A stretch of 23,107 nucleotides of DNA from a virus. Made by a program: the position numbers and the translations under genes. This document shows, piece by piece, positions 16,061-22,792 of the stretch (its first letter is position 1; each line of letters starts with the position of its first letter). The DNA is taken from positions 1-23,107 of IMG/VR virus record IMGVR_UViG_3300023176_001117. One strand, 5' to 3'. A model generated the notes under the pieces. That model was not told the origin of the DNA. It saw only the letters and a program-made list of their open reading frames with translations, and did not search any database.

Positions 16061-16630
16061 ATGTTACCTAAACTACTTGTAGTTGGACATGGCAGACACG
16101 GCAAAGACACTGTTTGTGAATTATTAGAAAAATACGGCTACACATTTCAATCTAGTTCTAAGTTCTGTTCAGAACTTTTTATATTCAATGATTTAAAAGA
16201 CAAGTACGGTTATGCAGACGAAGAAGAGTGTTATGCAGATCGTCATAATCATCGCACAGAGTGGTACAACATGATACACGATTACTGTAAAGATGATCTA
16301 GCACGTCTTGGGCGTAACTTGTTTGCACAAAACAATATCTATTGCGGTTTGCGCAACAAGCGAGAATTCTTTGCAATGCAAAATGAAGAAATCTTTGACT
16401 ATGCTATTTGGGTAGATCGTACAGATCATTTGCCTACTGAAGATCCTAGCTCAATGAGTATAGAACAATGGATGTGTGATTACACTATTGATAACAATGG
16501 TTCGCTAGAACGTTTAGAAAGAAATGTAGATATTCTTATTAAGACAATATTTAAAAATCAGGGCGTAAATCACCCTGCTTCCACCGTCCGCCGGCTTTCT
16601 GAATTAATCGCTGACAGTTTGCACAAATAG
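16061..16630 (+). CDS. P-loop deoxynucleoside monophosphate kinase-like protein
   Basis: 189 residues. The Walker A motif is GHGRHGKDT (Gly9 to Thr17), in the position and form of T4 gp1-type dNMP kinases, which feed dNTP synthesis. Further family-like segments are YTFQSSSKF, a DRHNHRTEWYNMI segment (61-72), DLARLGRNLFAQ, IYCGLRNKREF (93-103), FDYAIWVDRTDHLP and DYTIDNNGSLERLERNVDIL. Marine T4-like phages commonly carry this short form; T4 gp1 is longer (241 aa). The natural end of the family is near residue 165. The last 26 residues (about 164-189) are read antisense to the C-terminus of the convergent HNH gene, so the C-terminus looks replaced. It has its own sigma-70 promoter and GGAG Shine-Dalgarno. 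The function as a nucleotide kinase is likely; the substrate range is unknown. Confidence 0.75.
   Translation: MLPKLLVVGHGRHGKDTVCELLEKYGYTFQSSSKFCSELFIFNDLKDKYGYADEEECYADRHNHRTEWYNMIHDYCKDDLARLGRNLFAQNNIYCGLRNKREFFAMQNEEIFDYAIWVDRTDHLPTEDPSSMSIEQWMCDYTIDNNGSLERLERNVDILIKTIFKNQGVNHPASTVRRLSELIADSLHK
16551..16577 (-). terminator. intrinsic terminator inside the HNH C-terminal codons
   Basis: Read on the minus strand: CAGGGTG, loop ATTTA, CGCCCTG (a 7-bp stem with one mismatch), followed at once by ATTTTTAA, which includes the HNH stop. The stem therefore encodes the last residues of the protein. It fits a minus-strand terminator; it is not followed by T residues on the plus strand. Confidence 0.5.
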
Positions 16631-16886
16631 TTTTTAAATTATTAGGACGGCAGTTGTTTAAATCACCGTCTATATGAAACACATTAAATTGTTCTTCATG
16701 CTTTGATTTAAAACCGCACTTTTCACATTGAGTTTTCTTTTCGTAACCTCGTTGCCGCCATTTAGGTATACCGTGTCCCGCACCATTGCGTAAACAGGTT
16801 TCACAGAGCTTACGATAATAAGTTCTGTTTCCTTTTTTATAATTTATAGCAGCAGGACGTTCACCACAAACACATAAAGGTCTCAT
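16551..16886 (-). CDS. HNH-type zinc-ribbon homing-like endonuclease
   Basis: 111 residues. Zinc ligands are visible as C5xC7, C28xxC31, C54xxC57 and C88xxC91. The nuclease core is FNVFHIDGDLNNCRPNNLKTICANCQRL, with catalytic His71 and Asn83. The last His of the HNH triad, expected after C88xxC91, is Gln92. Small proteins of this kind are common in marine T4-like phages and may act as free-standing homing nucleases or have roles in recombination or packaging. GAGG precedes the ATG by 10 bases. It is convergent with the kinase gene and overlaps its 3' end by 80 bp. It lies alone on the minus strand between gp13/kinase and gp18, which suggests a mobile insertion. Its target is unknown. Confidence 0.8.
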   Translation of the reverse strand: MRPLCVCGERPAAINYKKGNRTYYRKLCETCLRNGAGHGIPKWRQRGYEKKTQCEKCGFKSKHEEQFNVFHIDGDLNNCRPNNLKTICANCQRLIQKAGGRWKQGDLRPDF

Positions 16887-16953
16887 ATTGTATTTACCTC
16901 ACCTTTTCGGTCCCTTTTTTTGGGTGTTTAAAAGCTAGTTTTCTTTTTATTAT

Positions 16954-16961
16954 ACTAAATA
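16954..16961 (+). promoter_or_regulatory. variant late promoter box ACTAAATA for gp18
   Basis: ACTAAATA matches TATAAATA in 6 of 8 bases and lies 45 bases before the gp18 ATG. It is the only candidate late box in the 120-base gap between the HNH gene and gp18. AGGAG at 16995-16999 is the gp18 Shine-Dalgarno. The assignment is tentative. Confidence 0.4.
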
Positions 16962-17006
16962 CAAGCATAGTACAGAATACATTACTACTATCTTAGGAGA
17001 AAGAAT

Positions 17007-20000
17007 ATGGCATTAGTATCACCAGGCGTAGAAGTCAAAGTAATTGACGAATCATTCTACACCCCAGCAGCAGCTGGTACTGTACCTATGATCTTTGTGG
17101 CATCAGCTGAAAATAAAACTTCAAGCAGTGGCGCAGGAACAGCGGTAGGTACGTTAAAGGCAAACGCTGGTAAACCTTACTTAATCACCAGCCAACGTGA
17201 GCTTGGTGAAACATTTGGCGATCCATTATTTTATTCCGATAATAACGGAAATATGATACATGGGGGCGAATTAAACGAATACGGTCTACAAACTGCATAC
17301 TCATTACTTGGCGTAACAAACCGTGTATATGTATGTAGAGCAGATCTTGATTTAAGCAAACTACAAGCAAGTGCAACTGCACCAGGCGGCGAACCATCTG
17401 ATGGCGCATACTGGTTTGATACACAAGTAACCGATTTTGGTGTACTTGAGTGGAACGGCGCAGCACTAACTACTTCGGGCGGGCAGAGCTTTAGTTCTGT
17501 TACACCAATTGTTATTACCGAAGTAAACGATGTAACTGGTTCAGCTACATCACCAGGAGCACCAAAAGAAGCAGTAGGTGCTATTGGAGATTATGCAGTA
17601 GTTGCTATTACTACATTAAACACACTATGGTATAAAAATAGTGCAGGTACTTGGGTAGGAGTAGGCGACGATGATTGGCGTTCTAGTTGGGCAGCAGTTA
17701 AAGGAACAGCAGCTAATCCAGCATTAACCAATGGCCACTCAATTACACTAGACGGATCTGCACCAATTGCAATTAACGGCACAGGTGTAGCAGATATAGC
17801 ATCTGCTATTAATGGCGCAGGCGTAACAGGTGTAAGTGCAGCAGCAGTTGACGGAAGATTAGAAATTTATACTTCTAATGACTCTGTCGTTGTTGCAAAC
17901 AGTACAGGCACATTGTTAACTGACTTAGGAATTATTGCAGGTACATATGCATCACCAACAGTTGCAATTGCACCACATACATTAATTCCTGAATTTAAGT
18001 CAGGAGACACTACACCACGTCCAACTGGTTCTATTTGGTTAAAAACTACAGAACCAAATGGCGGTGCAAACTTCCGTATTAAAATTTATAATGGTGACAC
18101 ACAGTTATGGGATACTGTTACTGCTCCGATTTATCAGTCTAATGAACAAGCAATTTATAACTTAGACAAAGCAGGTGGCGGAGCAAATCTAATAACAGGC
18201 GATGTTTATGTTAGAGCAAATGTTGAACAAGATGCACAAAAGCTAGGTACATGGAAAATATTCCGTCGTAAAACTAACGGTGCAACTATTATTACTTCAC
18301 CAAAAGTTACTAGCGGAACATTACAAGCTGCAAGCGATGTTGATTTTACTATTGACGAAACTAAAGTAAACAGCATGATTTACACAGGAAGTCCTAAAAC
18401 TGTAACATTTACAGCTACAGGTACATCAACGGACGCAGATGCACTAGCAGGCGCAATTAATGCAGCTGGTTTAACTAACGTCCTTGCAAGTGTTGATGGA
18501 CAAAATCGTGTTGTAATTAGACATAAACTAGGCGGTGAAATTAAAATTGTAGATACAAACGGATCATTTACTGAAATGGGTTTTGTTCCATACGATTCAG
18601 CAAATCCACAAGGTACAACGCCAAATTTATATTATGCACCAGGAACTACATCAGGAGATAATCCTGCACAGTATGTTGCAAGTAACTGGCAAGTCCTAAC
18701 TTACACAGCAAGCGAAGATGAGCCACTAGAGCTTACAGCAGACGGCGAACTATGGTATAGTTCAGTTGTAGATGAAGTTGATATCATGATTCACAATGGT
18801 GATGATTGGGTAGGTTATAAAAACTTTAGTTTAGATTATAACAATACCAACGATAGAGGACCACAAGTGACTGCAACAGCTCCAACTGTTCAAGACAACG
18901 GTGATCCGTTAGTTGACGGAGATCTTTGGGTTGATACTTCGGATTTAGAAAACTTCCCAACAGTACATCGTTACAACGGTACATTAGCAAGTTGGATTGA
19001 AATTGATTCATCAGATCAAACTACTGAAAATGGTATTTTGTTTGCAGATGCACGTTGGAGTGATGCAGGATCAAACTCAGCAGCAGCTGATATTGACGAA
19101 CTGTTAACAAGTAACTATAAAGATCCAGATGCTCCAGATCCGGCACTATATCCGAAAGGTATGTTGCTATGGAATCTAAGACGTTCAGGATTTAATGTTA
19201 AGCGTTTTGAGCGTAACTACATTGATGTTGATGGTGATAACATTAGATTCCCTGTAACATCAGTTCTAGGTTCAGATGTTTATGACTTTGTATCAGGCGA
19301 TGATCAATCAATGGATGGATATTATCCACACCGTTGGGTTACTGATTCAGGCAACAATGAAGATGGATCAGGCACATTTGGACGCCATGCGCAACGTAAG
19401 TCAGTAATACAAGCACTACAAGCCGAAGTTAACGGTAACTTAGATGTACGTGATGAAGAATCGCGTCAATTTAACTTGATTGCTACACCAGGTTATCCAG
19501 AACTAATTGGTGAAATGATCACACTAAACTATGATAGACGCTTAACAGCATTTGTTGTAGGTGATTCACCAGCTAGACTAACACCAGATGCAACTTCATT
19601 AAATGAATGGGCGTCTAACGTAAGACTAGCAGTTGAAGATAATGACGATGGCGCAGTTAGTTTCGACGAGTACATGGGCATGTATTATCCATGGGGATTC
19701 ACAAGTGACAATGCAGGTAACAACATTGTTGTTCCTCCAAGTCATATGGCACTACGTACACTAGTACTAAATGACCAAGTGGCATTCCCCTGGTTTGCAC
19801 CAGCAGGTACAAGACGCGGCGGTGTTACAAACGCAACAGCATCTGGTTATATTAACTCAGAAGGCGAATTTGTTTCAGTAGCACTAAACACTGGACAACG
19901 TGATACACTATACACTAACAACATTAACCCAATCACATTTATTAGTGGTGCAGGTTTAGTTGTATTTGGTCAGAAGACTCGCGCAAGAAATGCTTCTGCA

Positions 20001-20324
20001 CTAGATCGTATTAACGTAGCACGTCTAGTTGTTTACATGCGTGGCCAGCTAGAGAAATTGGCAAGACCATATCTATTTGAGCCAAACGATAAGATCACAC
20101 GTGATCAAATCAAAGCGGCAGCTGATGCGTTCTGTTTAGAACTAGTTAGCTTAAGAGCTTTATATGACTACCTAGTTGTATGTGATGAATCAAACAACAC
20201 ACCAGCTAGAATAGACCGTAACGAGCTATATCTAGATATTGCTATTGAGCCAGTTAAAGCAATTGAATTTATTTACATTCCATTGCGTATTAAGAACACT
20301 GGTGAGATTGCTGCACTAGGCTAA
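17007..20324 (+). CDS. 18: tail sheath protein gp18 with large inserted domains
   Basis: 1105 residues; T4 gp18 has 659. The N-terminus MALVSPGVEVKVIDESFYTP corresponds to T4's LLSPGIELKE start. The C-terminal third is clear sheath: LTPDATSLNEWASNVRLAVE, NPITFISGAGLVVFGQKT, a DRINVARLVVYMRGQLEK stretch, YLFEPNDKITRDQI, and YDYLVVCDESNNTPARIDRN with a closing IEFIYIPLRI. Between residues of about 130 and 680 is a large insert. It holds GxxWxxT...NG modules at residues 133, 341, 580 and 638 and two segments like flagellin-IN repeats (about 233-320 and 431-535). The insert would project from the sheath surface. The sheath contracts around the gp19 tube at infection. AGGAG lies 7 bases before the ATG. 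It is followed by a hairpin and the gp19 promoter. Confidence 0.92.
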   Translation: MALVSPGVEVKVIDESFYTPAAAGTVPMIFVASAENKTSSSGAGTAVGTLKANAGKPYLITSQRELGETFGDPLFYSDNNGNMIHGGELNEYGLQTAYSLLGVTNRVYVCRADLDLSKLQASATAPGGEPSDGAYWFDTQVTDFGVLEWNGAALTTSGGQSFSSVTPIVITEVNDVTGSATSPGAPKEAVGAIGDYAVVAITTLNTLWYKNSAGTWVGVGDDDWRSSWAAVKGTAANPALTNGHSITLDGSAPIAINGTGVADIASAINGAGVTGVSAAAVDGRLEIYTSNDSVVVANSTGTLLTDLGIIAGTYASPTVAIAPHTLIPEFKSGDTTPRPTGSIWLKTTEPNGGANFRIKIYNGDTQLWDTVTAPIYQSNEQAIYNLDKAGGGANLITGDVYVRANVEQDAQKLGTWKIFRRKTNGATIITSPKVTSGTLQAASDVDFTIDETKVNSMIYTGSPKTVTFTATGTSTDADALAGAINAAGLTNVLASVDGQNRVVIRHKLGGEIKIVDTNGSFTEMGFVPYDSANPQGTTPNLYYAPGTTSGDNPAQYVASNWQVLTYTASEDEPLELTADGELWYSSVVDEVDIMIHNGDDWVGYKNFSLDYNNTNDRGPQVTATAPTVQDNGDPLVDGDLWVDTSDLENFPTVHRYNGTLASWIEIDSSDQTTENGILFADARWSDAGSNSAAADIDELLTSNYKDPDAPDPALYPKGMLLWNLRRSGFNVKRFERNYIDVDGDNIRFPVTSVLGSDVYDFVSGDDQSMDGYYPHRWVTDSGNNEDGSGTFGRHAQRKSVIQALQAEVNGNLDVRDEESRQFNLIATPGYPELIGEMITLNYDRRLTAFVVGDSPARLTPDATSLNEWASNVRLAVEDNDDGAVSFDEYMGMYYPWGFTSDNAGNNIVVPPSHMALRTLVLNDQVAFPWFAPAGTRRGGVTNATASGYINSEGEFVSVALNTGQRDTLYTNNINPITFISGAGLVVFGQKTRARNASALDRINVARLVVYMRGQLEKLARPYLFEPNDKITRDQIKAAADAFCLELVSLRALYDYLVVCDESNNTPARIDRNELYLDIAIEPVKAIEFIYIPLRIKNTGEIAALG

Positions 20325-20331
20325 AAATAGA

Positions 20332-20353
20332 GGCCCCTCAGCAATGGGGGGCC
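20332..20353 (+). terminator. strong GNRA-capped hairpin between gp18 and gp19
   Basis: A 9-bp stem GGCCCCTCA (20332-20340) pairs with TGGGGGGCC (20345-20353), with one G-U pair, closed by a GCAA tetraloop. No T tract follows. It may be a transcript-end stabiliser, a processing site or a weak terminator separating gp18 from gp19. Confidence 0.55.
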
Positions 20354-20358
20354 AATTG

Positions 20359-20366
20359 GATAAATA
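20359..20366 (+). promoter_or_regulatory. late promoter box GATAAATA for gp19
   Basis: Exact GATAAATA, 24 bases before the gp19 ATG, with AGGAG at 20380-20384 between. Confidence 0.75.
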
Positions 20367-20390
20367 CATATAACGTATTAGGAGAATAGA

Positions 20391-21056
20391 ATGCCAATTA
20401 CAACACTACAGAACATATCAATCCCAACAGAGGGATCAGGTTCTAACAGTTCGCTATTAATGCCAAAACTGCAATACCGCTTTAGAGTATTGCTCGACGG
20501 CTTTGGTACAACTGGTGGACCAGACGGTGTAAGAGAAATTTCAAGACAAGTTGTAGACGTAACTCGTCCAAACTTGAGTTTTGAACAAATTACTATTGAT
20601 GCATACAACAGTAGATCATATCTAGCTGGTAAGCATACATGGGAACCAATTACATTAACACTAAGAGAAGATGCAAACAACAACGTACAAAAAATTGTTG
20701 GTCAGCAACTTCAAAGACAGTTTGACTTCTTTGAGCAAGCAAGTGCTGTTGCTGGTGGTACATATAAATTCCAAACTAGAATTGAAATACTAGACGGTGG
20801 AAACGGTAATGCTGGCGGTGCGCAAGTACTAGACAGATTCCATTTAGTAGGATGCTACGTTGAATCAGCAAACTACAATACACTAGCATATGCAACAAAC
20901 GATCCTGTAACTGTAGCACTAACTATTCGTTACGACAACGCTATCCAATACGGAGCAGACGGCGATGGCGAAAACGGTATTGGTGAAATTACTACTAGAG
21001 CAACACAAGGCGCTTCAGGTGGTACACAAGTTACTGGTGGTACTAACTTCGTTTAA
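20391..21056 (+). CDS. 19: tail tube protein gp19
   Basis: 221 residues, the usual size for marine T4-like gp19 (T4: 163). Typical features are LLMPKLQYRFRVLLDGFG near the start, EISRQVVDVTRPNLSFEQIT, YNSRSYLAGKHTWEPITLTL, then a QLQRQFDFFEQASA helix. VLDRFHLVGCYVESANYNTL and DPVTVALTIRYDNAIQY follow. It polymerises into the inner tube of the contractile tail through which DNA passes. The C-terminal 30 residues are Gly/Thr rich and probably flexible. It has its own late promoter and an AGGAG Shine-Dalgarno and is followed by a strong intrinsic terminator. This fits the high separate expression expected of tube protein. Confidence 0.92.
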   Translation: MPITTLQNISIPTEGSGSNSSLLMPKLQYRFRVLLDGFGTTGGPDGVREISRQVVDVTRPNLSFEQITIDAYNSRSYLAGKHTWEPITLTLREDANNNVQKIVGQQLQRQFDFFEQASAVAGGTYKFQTRIEILDGGNGNAGGAQVLDRFHLVGCYVESANYNTLAYATNDPVTVALTIRYDNAIQYGADGDGENGIGEITTRATQGASGGTQVTGGTNFV

Positions 21057-21084
21057 TCTAAAGATTAAACTGTCATTCTATTCA

Positions 21085-21115
21085 AGCGGGGATCTTACAC
21101 GGTCCCCGCTTTTTT
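21085..21115 (+). terminator. intrinsic terminator after gp19
   Basis: A 10-bp stem AGCGGGGATC (21085-21094) pairs with GGTCCCCGCT (21101-21110), with one G-U pair and loop TTACAC, then runs into TTTTTT. It is a classic rho-independent terminator. Confidence 0.9.
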
Positions 21116-21139
21116 ATTATATACGCAGTTATATTACGA

Positions 21140-21147
21140 GATAAATA
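21140..21147 (+). promoter_or_regulatory. late promoter box GATAAATA placed 5 bases before an ATG
   Basis: Exact GATAAATA ending 5 bases before the ATG at 21153, the same geometry as the gp14 promoter. With T4-type spacing, transcription would begin at the ATG itself. There is no room for a Shine-Dalgarno. Confidence 0.7.
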
Positions 21148-21152
21148 TTACT

Positions 21153-22430
21153 ATGAGTATAGTAGATCCGTATTTAATTAACAGTAATAGTGACTTGCAT
21201 TTGCGAGATGCAAGGCATGCACATCAGTTATACACACAACATAACTTTGCTTTAGCTCCAAAGATGAAGTTCTTATACCATGTGGTATTTGAATACAGTG
21301 CTCCGCTTGGCTTTATTCCTAATAGTGACCAGTTTCGAAAAGAGTTAGGTGTTCTTGCAAATGAAGTATCGTTGCCTTCTTATAGACTTGATGTTGATAC
21401 TAAACATCAATATAATAGAAAAAAGAATGTTCAAACTGGTATTAACTATGATGAAGTAACATTTGGATTTATTGATGATAATACCGGTATAACTAGAGCG
21501 TTAATGGAAGAATATTATAGATTTTATTTTAGAGATGGCGGCAAACATGAAAACGGATCACCGCTTGATTTTGATGCTAGAGATAAGTTTAAACTAAATG
21601 TTCCTCGTTACGGAATGGATAATCTTGATGGTAAAGAAGTACCATTTTTTAAAACTATAAGATTATACCAACTTGCTAGACACAAATGGGTGTCATATAC
21701 TCTTGTAAATCCGTTAGTAACATCATTTAAACACGATGATTTGTCATATCAAGATGGTGCAGATATTACTATGAATACTATGAATATAGCATATGAAGCT
21801 GTAATGTATGATTCAGGAGATATCAATCCAGGTGGTAATCCGCCAGGATTTACAAGCGAAGAAACACGTTATGATAATGTGTTTAGTCCATTACAAACTA
21901 GTGGAGGTGGTGGAGGTGGCGGCGGAGGCCAGGGCGCCGGCGGCGGATTGCCGTCTATTATTAAGGGGCTAACCAATCCGTTTCTTAATGAAACGCTACC
22001 AAGTATTTTTAGTAATACAAGTTCTCGTGCTGGAGATCCTTTAGGAACTTTAAATAATATAGTTAATTTTAGTCGCAATCCTACTATAGGAGGATTGCAG
22101 CAATTAGTATTTCCTAAAACAAATACACGATCAAATAGTACGTTAACAAACTTATTAGACAGATCGGTTAGAAATTTAGATGGCGATACAATTAGAGGAA
22201 CTTTAACTTCTAATAGGTCTGCATTAAATTCTACAGTAAGAAGATCACTAGCAACAGGAGCATATAATTCAGATTGGAATAGTTCAAATTTTGGTCAGTT
22301 TAATAATTTGCCTAGAACTGCACAATCTGCAATAGAAAACGAAATTGTAGAACGAGCATCTAACGGTGACAAAAAAATACAGCAAATTGCAAGCCAAGTA
22401 ATAAGTTCAATTAGAGGTAGAGTAGTATAA
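21153..22430 (+). CDS. tail-tube-fold structural protein (gp19/gp48/gp54-like)
   Basis: 425 residues in two parts. Residues 1-230 have the tube-protein pattern: KMKFLYHVVFEYS, LANEVSLPSYRLDVDTK, YNRKKNVQTGINYDEVTFGF, and a MEEYYRFYFRDGG helix. IRLYQLARHKWVSYTLVNP and MNTMNIAYEAVMYDSGDI follow. A Gly-rich linker (nine Gly at 251-259, then QGAGGG) leads to a C-terminal 160 residues rich in Asn, Ser and Arg. The fold points to a tail-tube initiator or cap at the baseplate (gp48 or gp54 class) or a tube-terminal protein; I cannot decide which. It follows the gp19 terminator with its own late promoter box. It overlaps the next gene by 1 base (TAATG). Confidence 0.65.
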   Translation: MSIVDPYLINSNSDLHLRDARHAHQLYTQHNFALAPKMKFLYHVVFEYSAPLGFIPNSDQFRKELGVLANEVSLPSYRLDVDTKHQYNRKKNVQTGINYDEVTFGFIDDNTGITRALMEEYYRFYFRDGGKHENGSPLDFDARDKFKLNVPRYGMDNLDGKEVPFFKTIRLYQLARHKWVSYTLVNPLVTSFKHDDLSYQDGADITMNTMNIAYEAVMYDSGDINPGGNPPGFTSEETRYDNVFSPLQTSGGGGGGGGGQGAGGGLPSIIKGLTNPFLNETLPSIFSNTSSRAGDPLGTLNNIVNFSRNPTIGGLQQLVFPKTNTRSNSTLTNLLDRSVRNLDGDTIRGTLTSNRSALNSTVRRSLATGAYNSDWNSSNFGQFNNLPRTAQSAIENEIVERASNGDKKIQQIASQVISSIRGRVV

Positions 22431-22792
22431 TGTCAACAATACTTAATGATTATATAGATACATCAAATGATACTGCAAAGTTTTTTAATAGATTTTATCA
22501 AGAAGACATATTTTATAAACCTAGTGAAGTAGATGCTGTTATAGGTTACTTTTTAAAAAGAGGATTTGGTGAAGTTTCAGCTGTTAACACTGCATCTGTT
22601 ATACTACAACAAGCAGCAAAGGATAAACTTCCTGCATACGAATTGCTTGATACATTAAAAGGAATTACAGATGTACAATTAAGTAATGTGGTTGCACAAA
22701 TTCTTAATTTAGATCGCTCAAACTGTAGTACTATTGGTTATAGGATTGCTGCAGGGAAAGAATTATTTGATCAACGTAATATCATAGTATAA
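22430..22792 (+). CDS. small conserved-looking protein of unknown function
   Basis: 120 residues, mostly alpha-helical by composition, with no signal peptide, membrane segment or recognised motif. Segments that stand out are NDTAKFFNRFYQEDIFYKPS, VDAVIGYFLKRGFGEVSA, and a TASVILQQAAKDKLPAYELL helix. The end, GYRIAAGKELFDQRNIIV, is compact and not low-complexity. Its start overlaps the upstream stop by 1 base and its stop overlaps the gp4 start by 1 base, so it is translated as part of one tightly coupled late operon. That position suggests a tail or head-completion role, perhaps a virion or assembly protein. I do not recognise the family. Confidence 0.65.
   Translation: MSTILNDYIDTSNDTAKFFNRFYQEDIFYKPSEVDAVIGYFLKRGFGEVSAVNTASVILQQAAKDKLPAYELLDTLKGITDVQLSNVVAQILNLDRSNCSTIGYRIAAGKELFDQRNIIV

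Noticed and set aside
16905-16926. CCC-TTTTTTT-GGG stretch as a terminator hairpin
   Set aside because: The stem is only about 3 bp and is not followed by a T tract, so a stable hairpin is unlikely.
16949-16954. Minus-strand TATAAT as an HNH promoter
   Set aside because: No acceptable -35 hexamer at 16-18 bases, and the distance to the HNH start is over 60 bases; too weak to call in AT-rich DNA.
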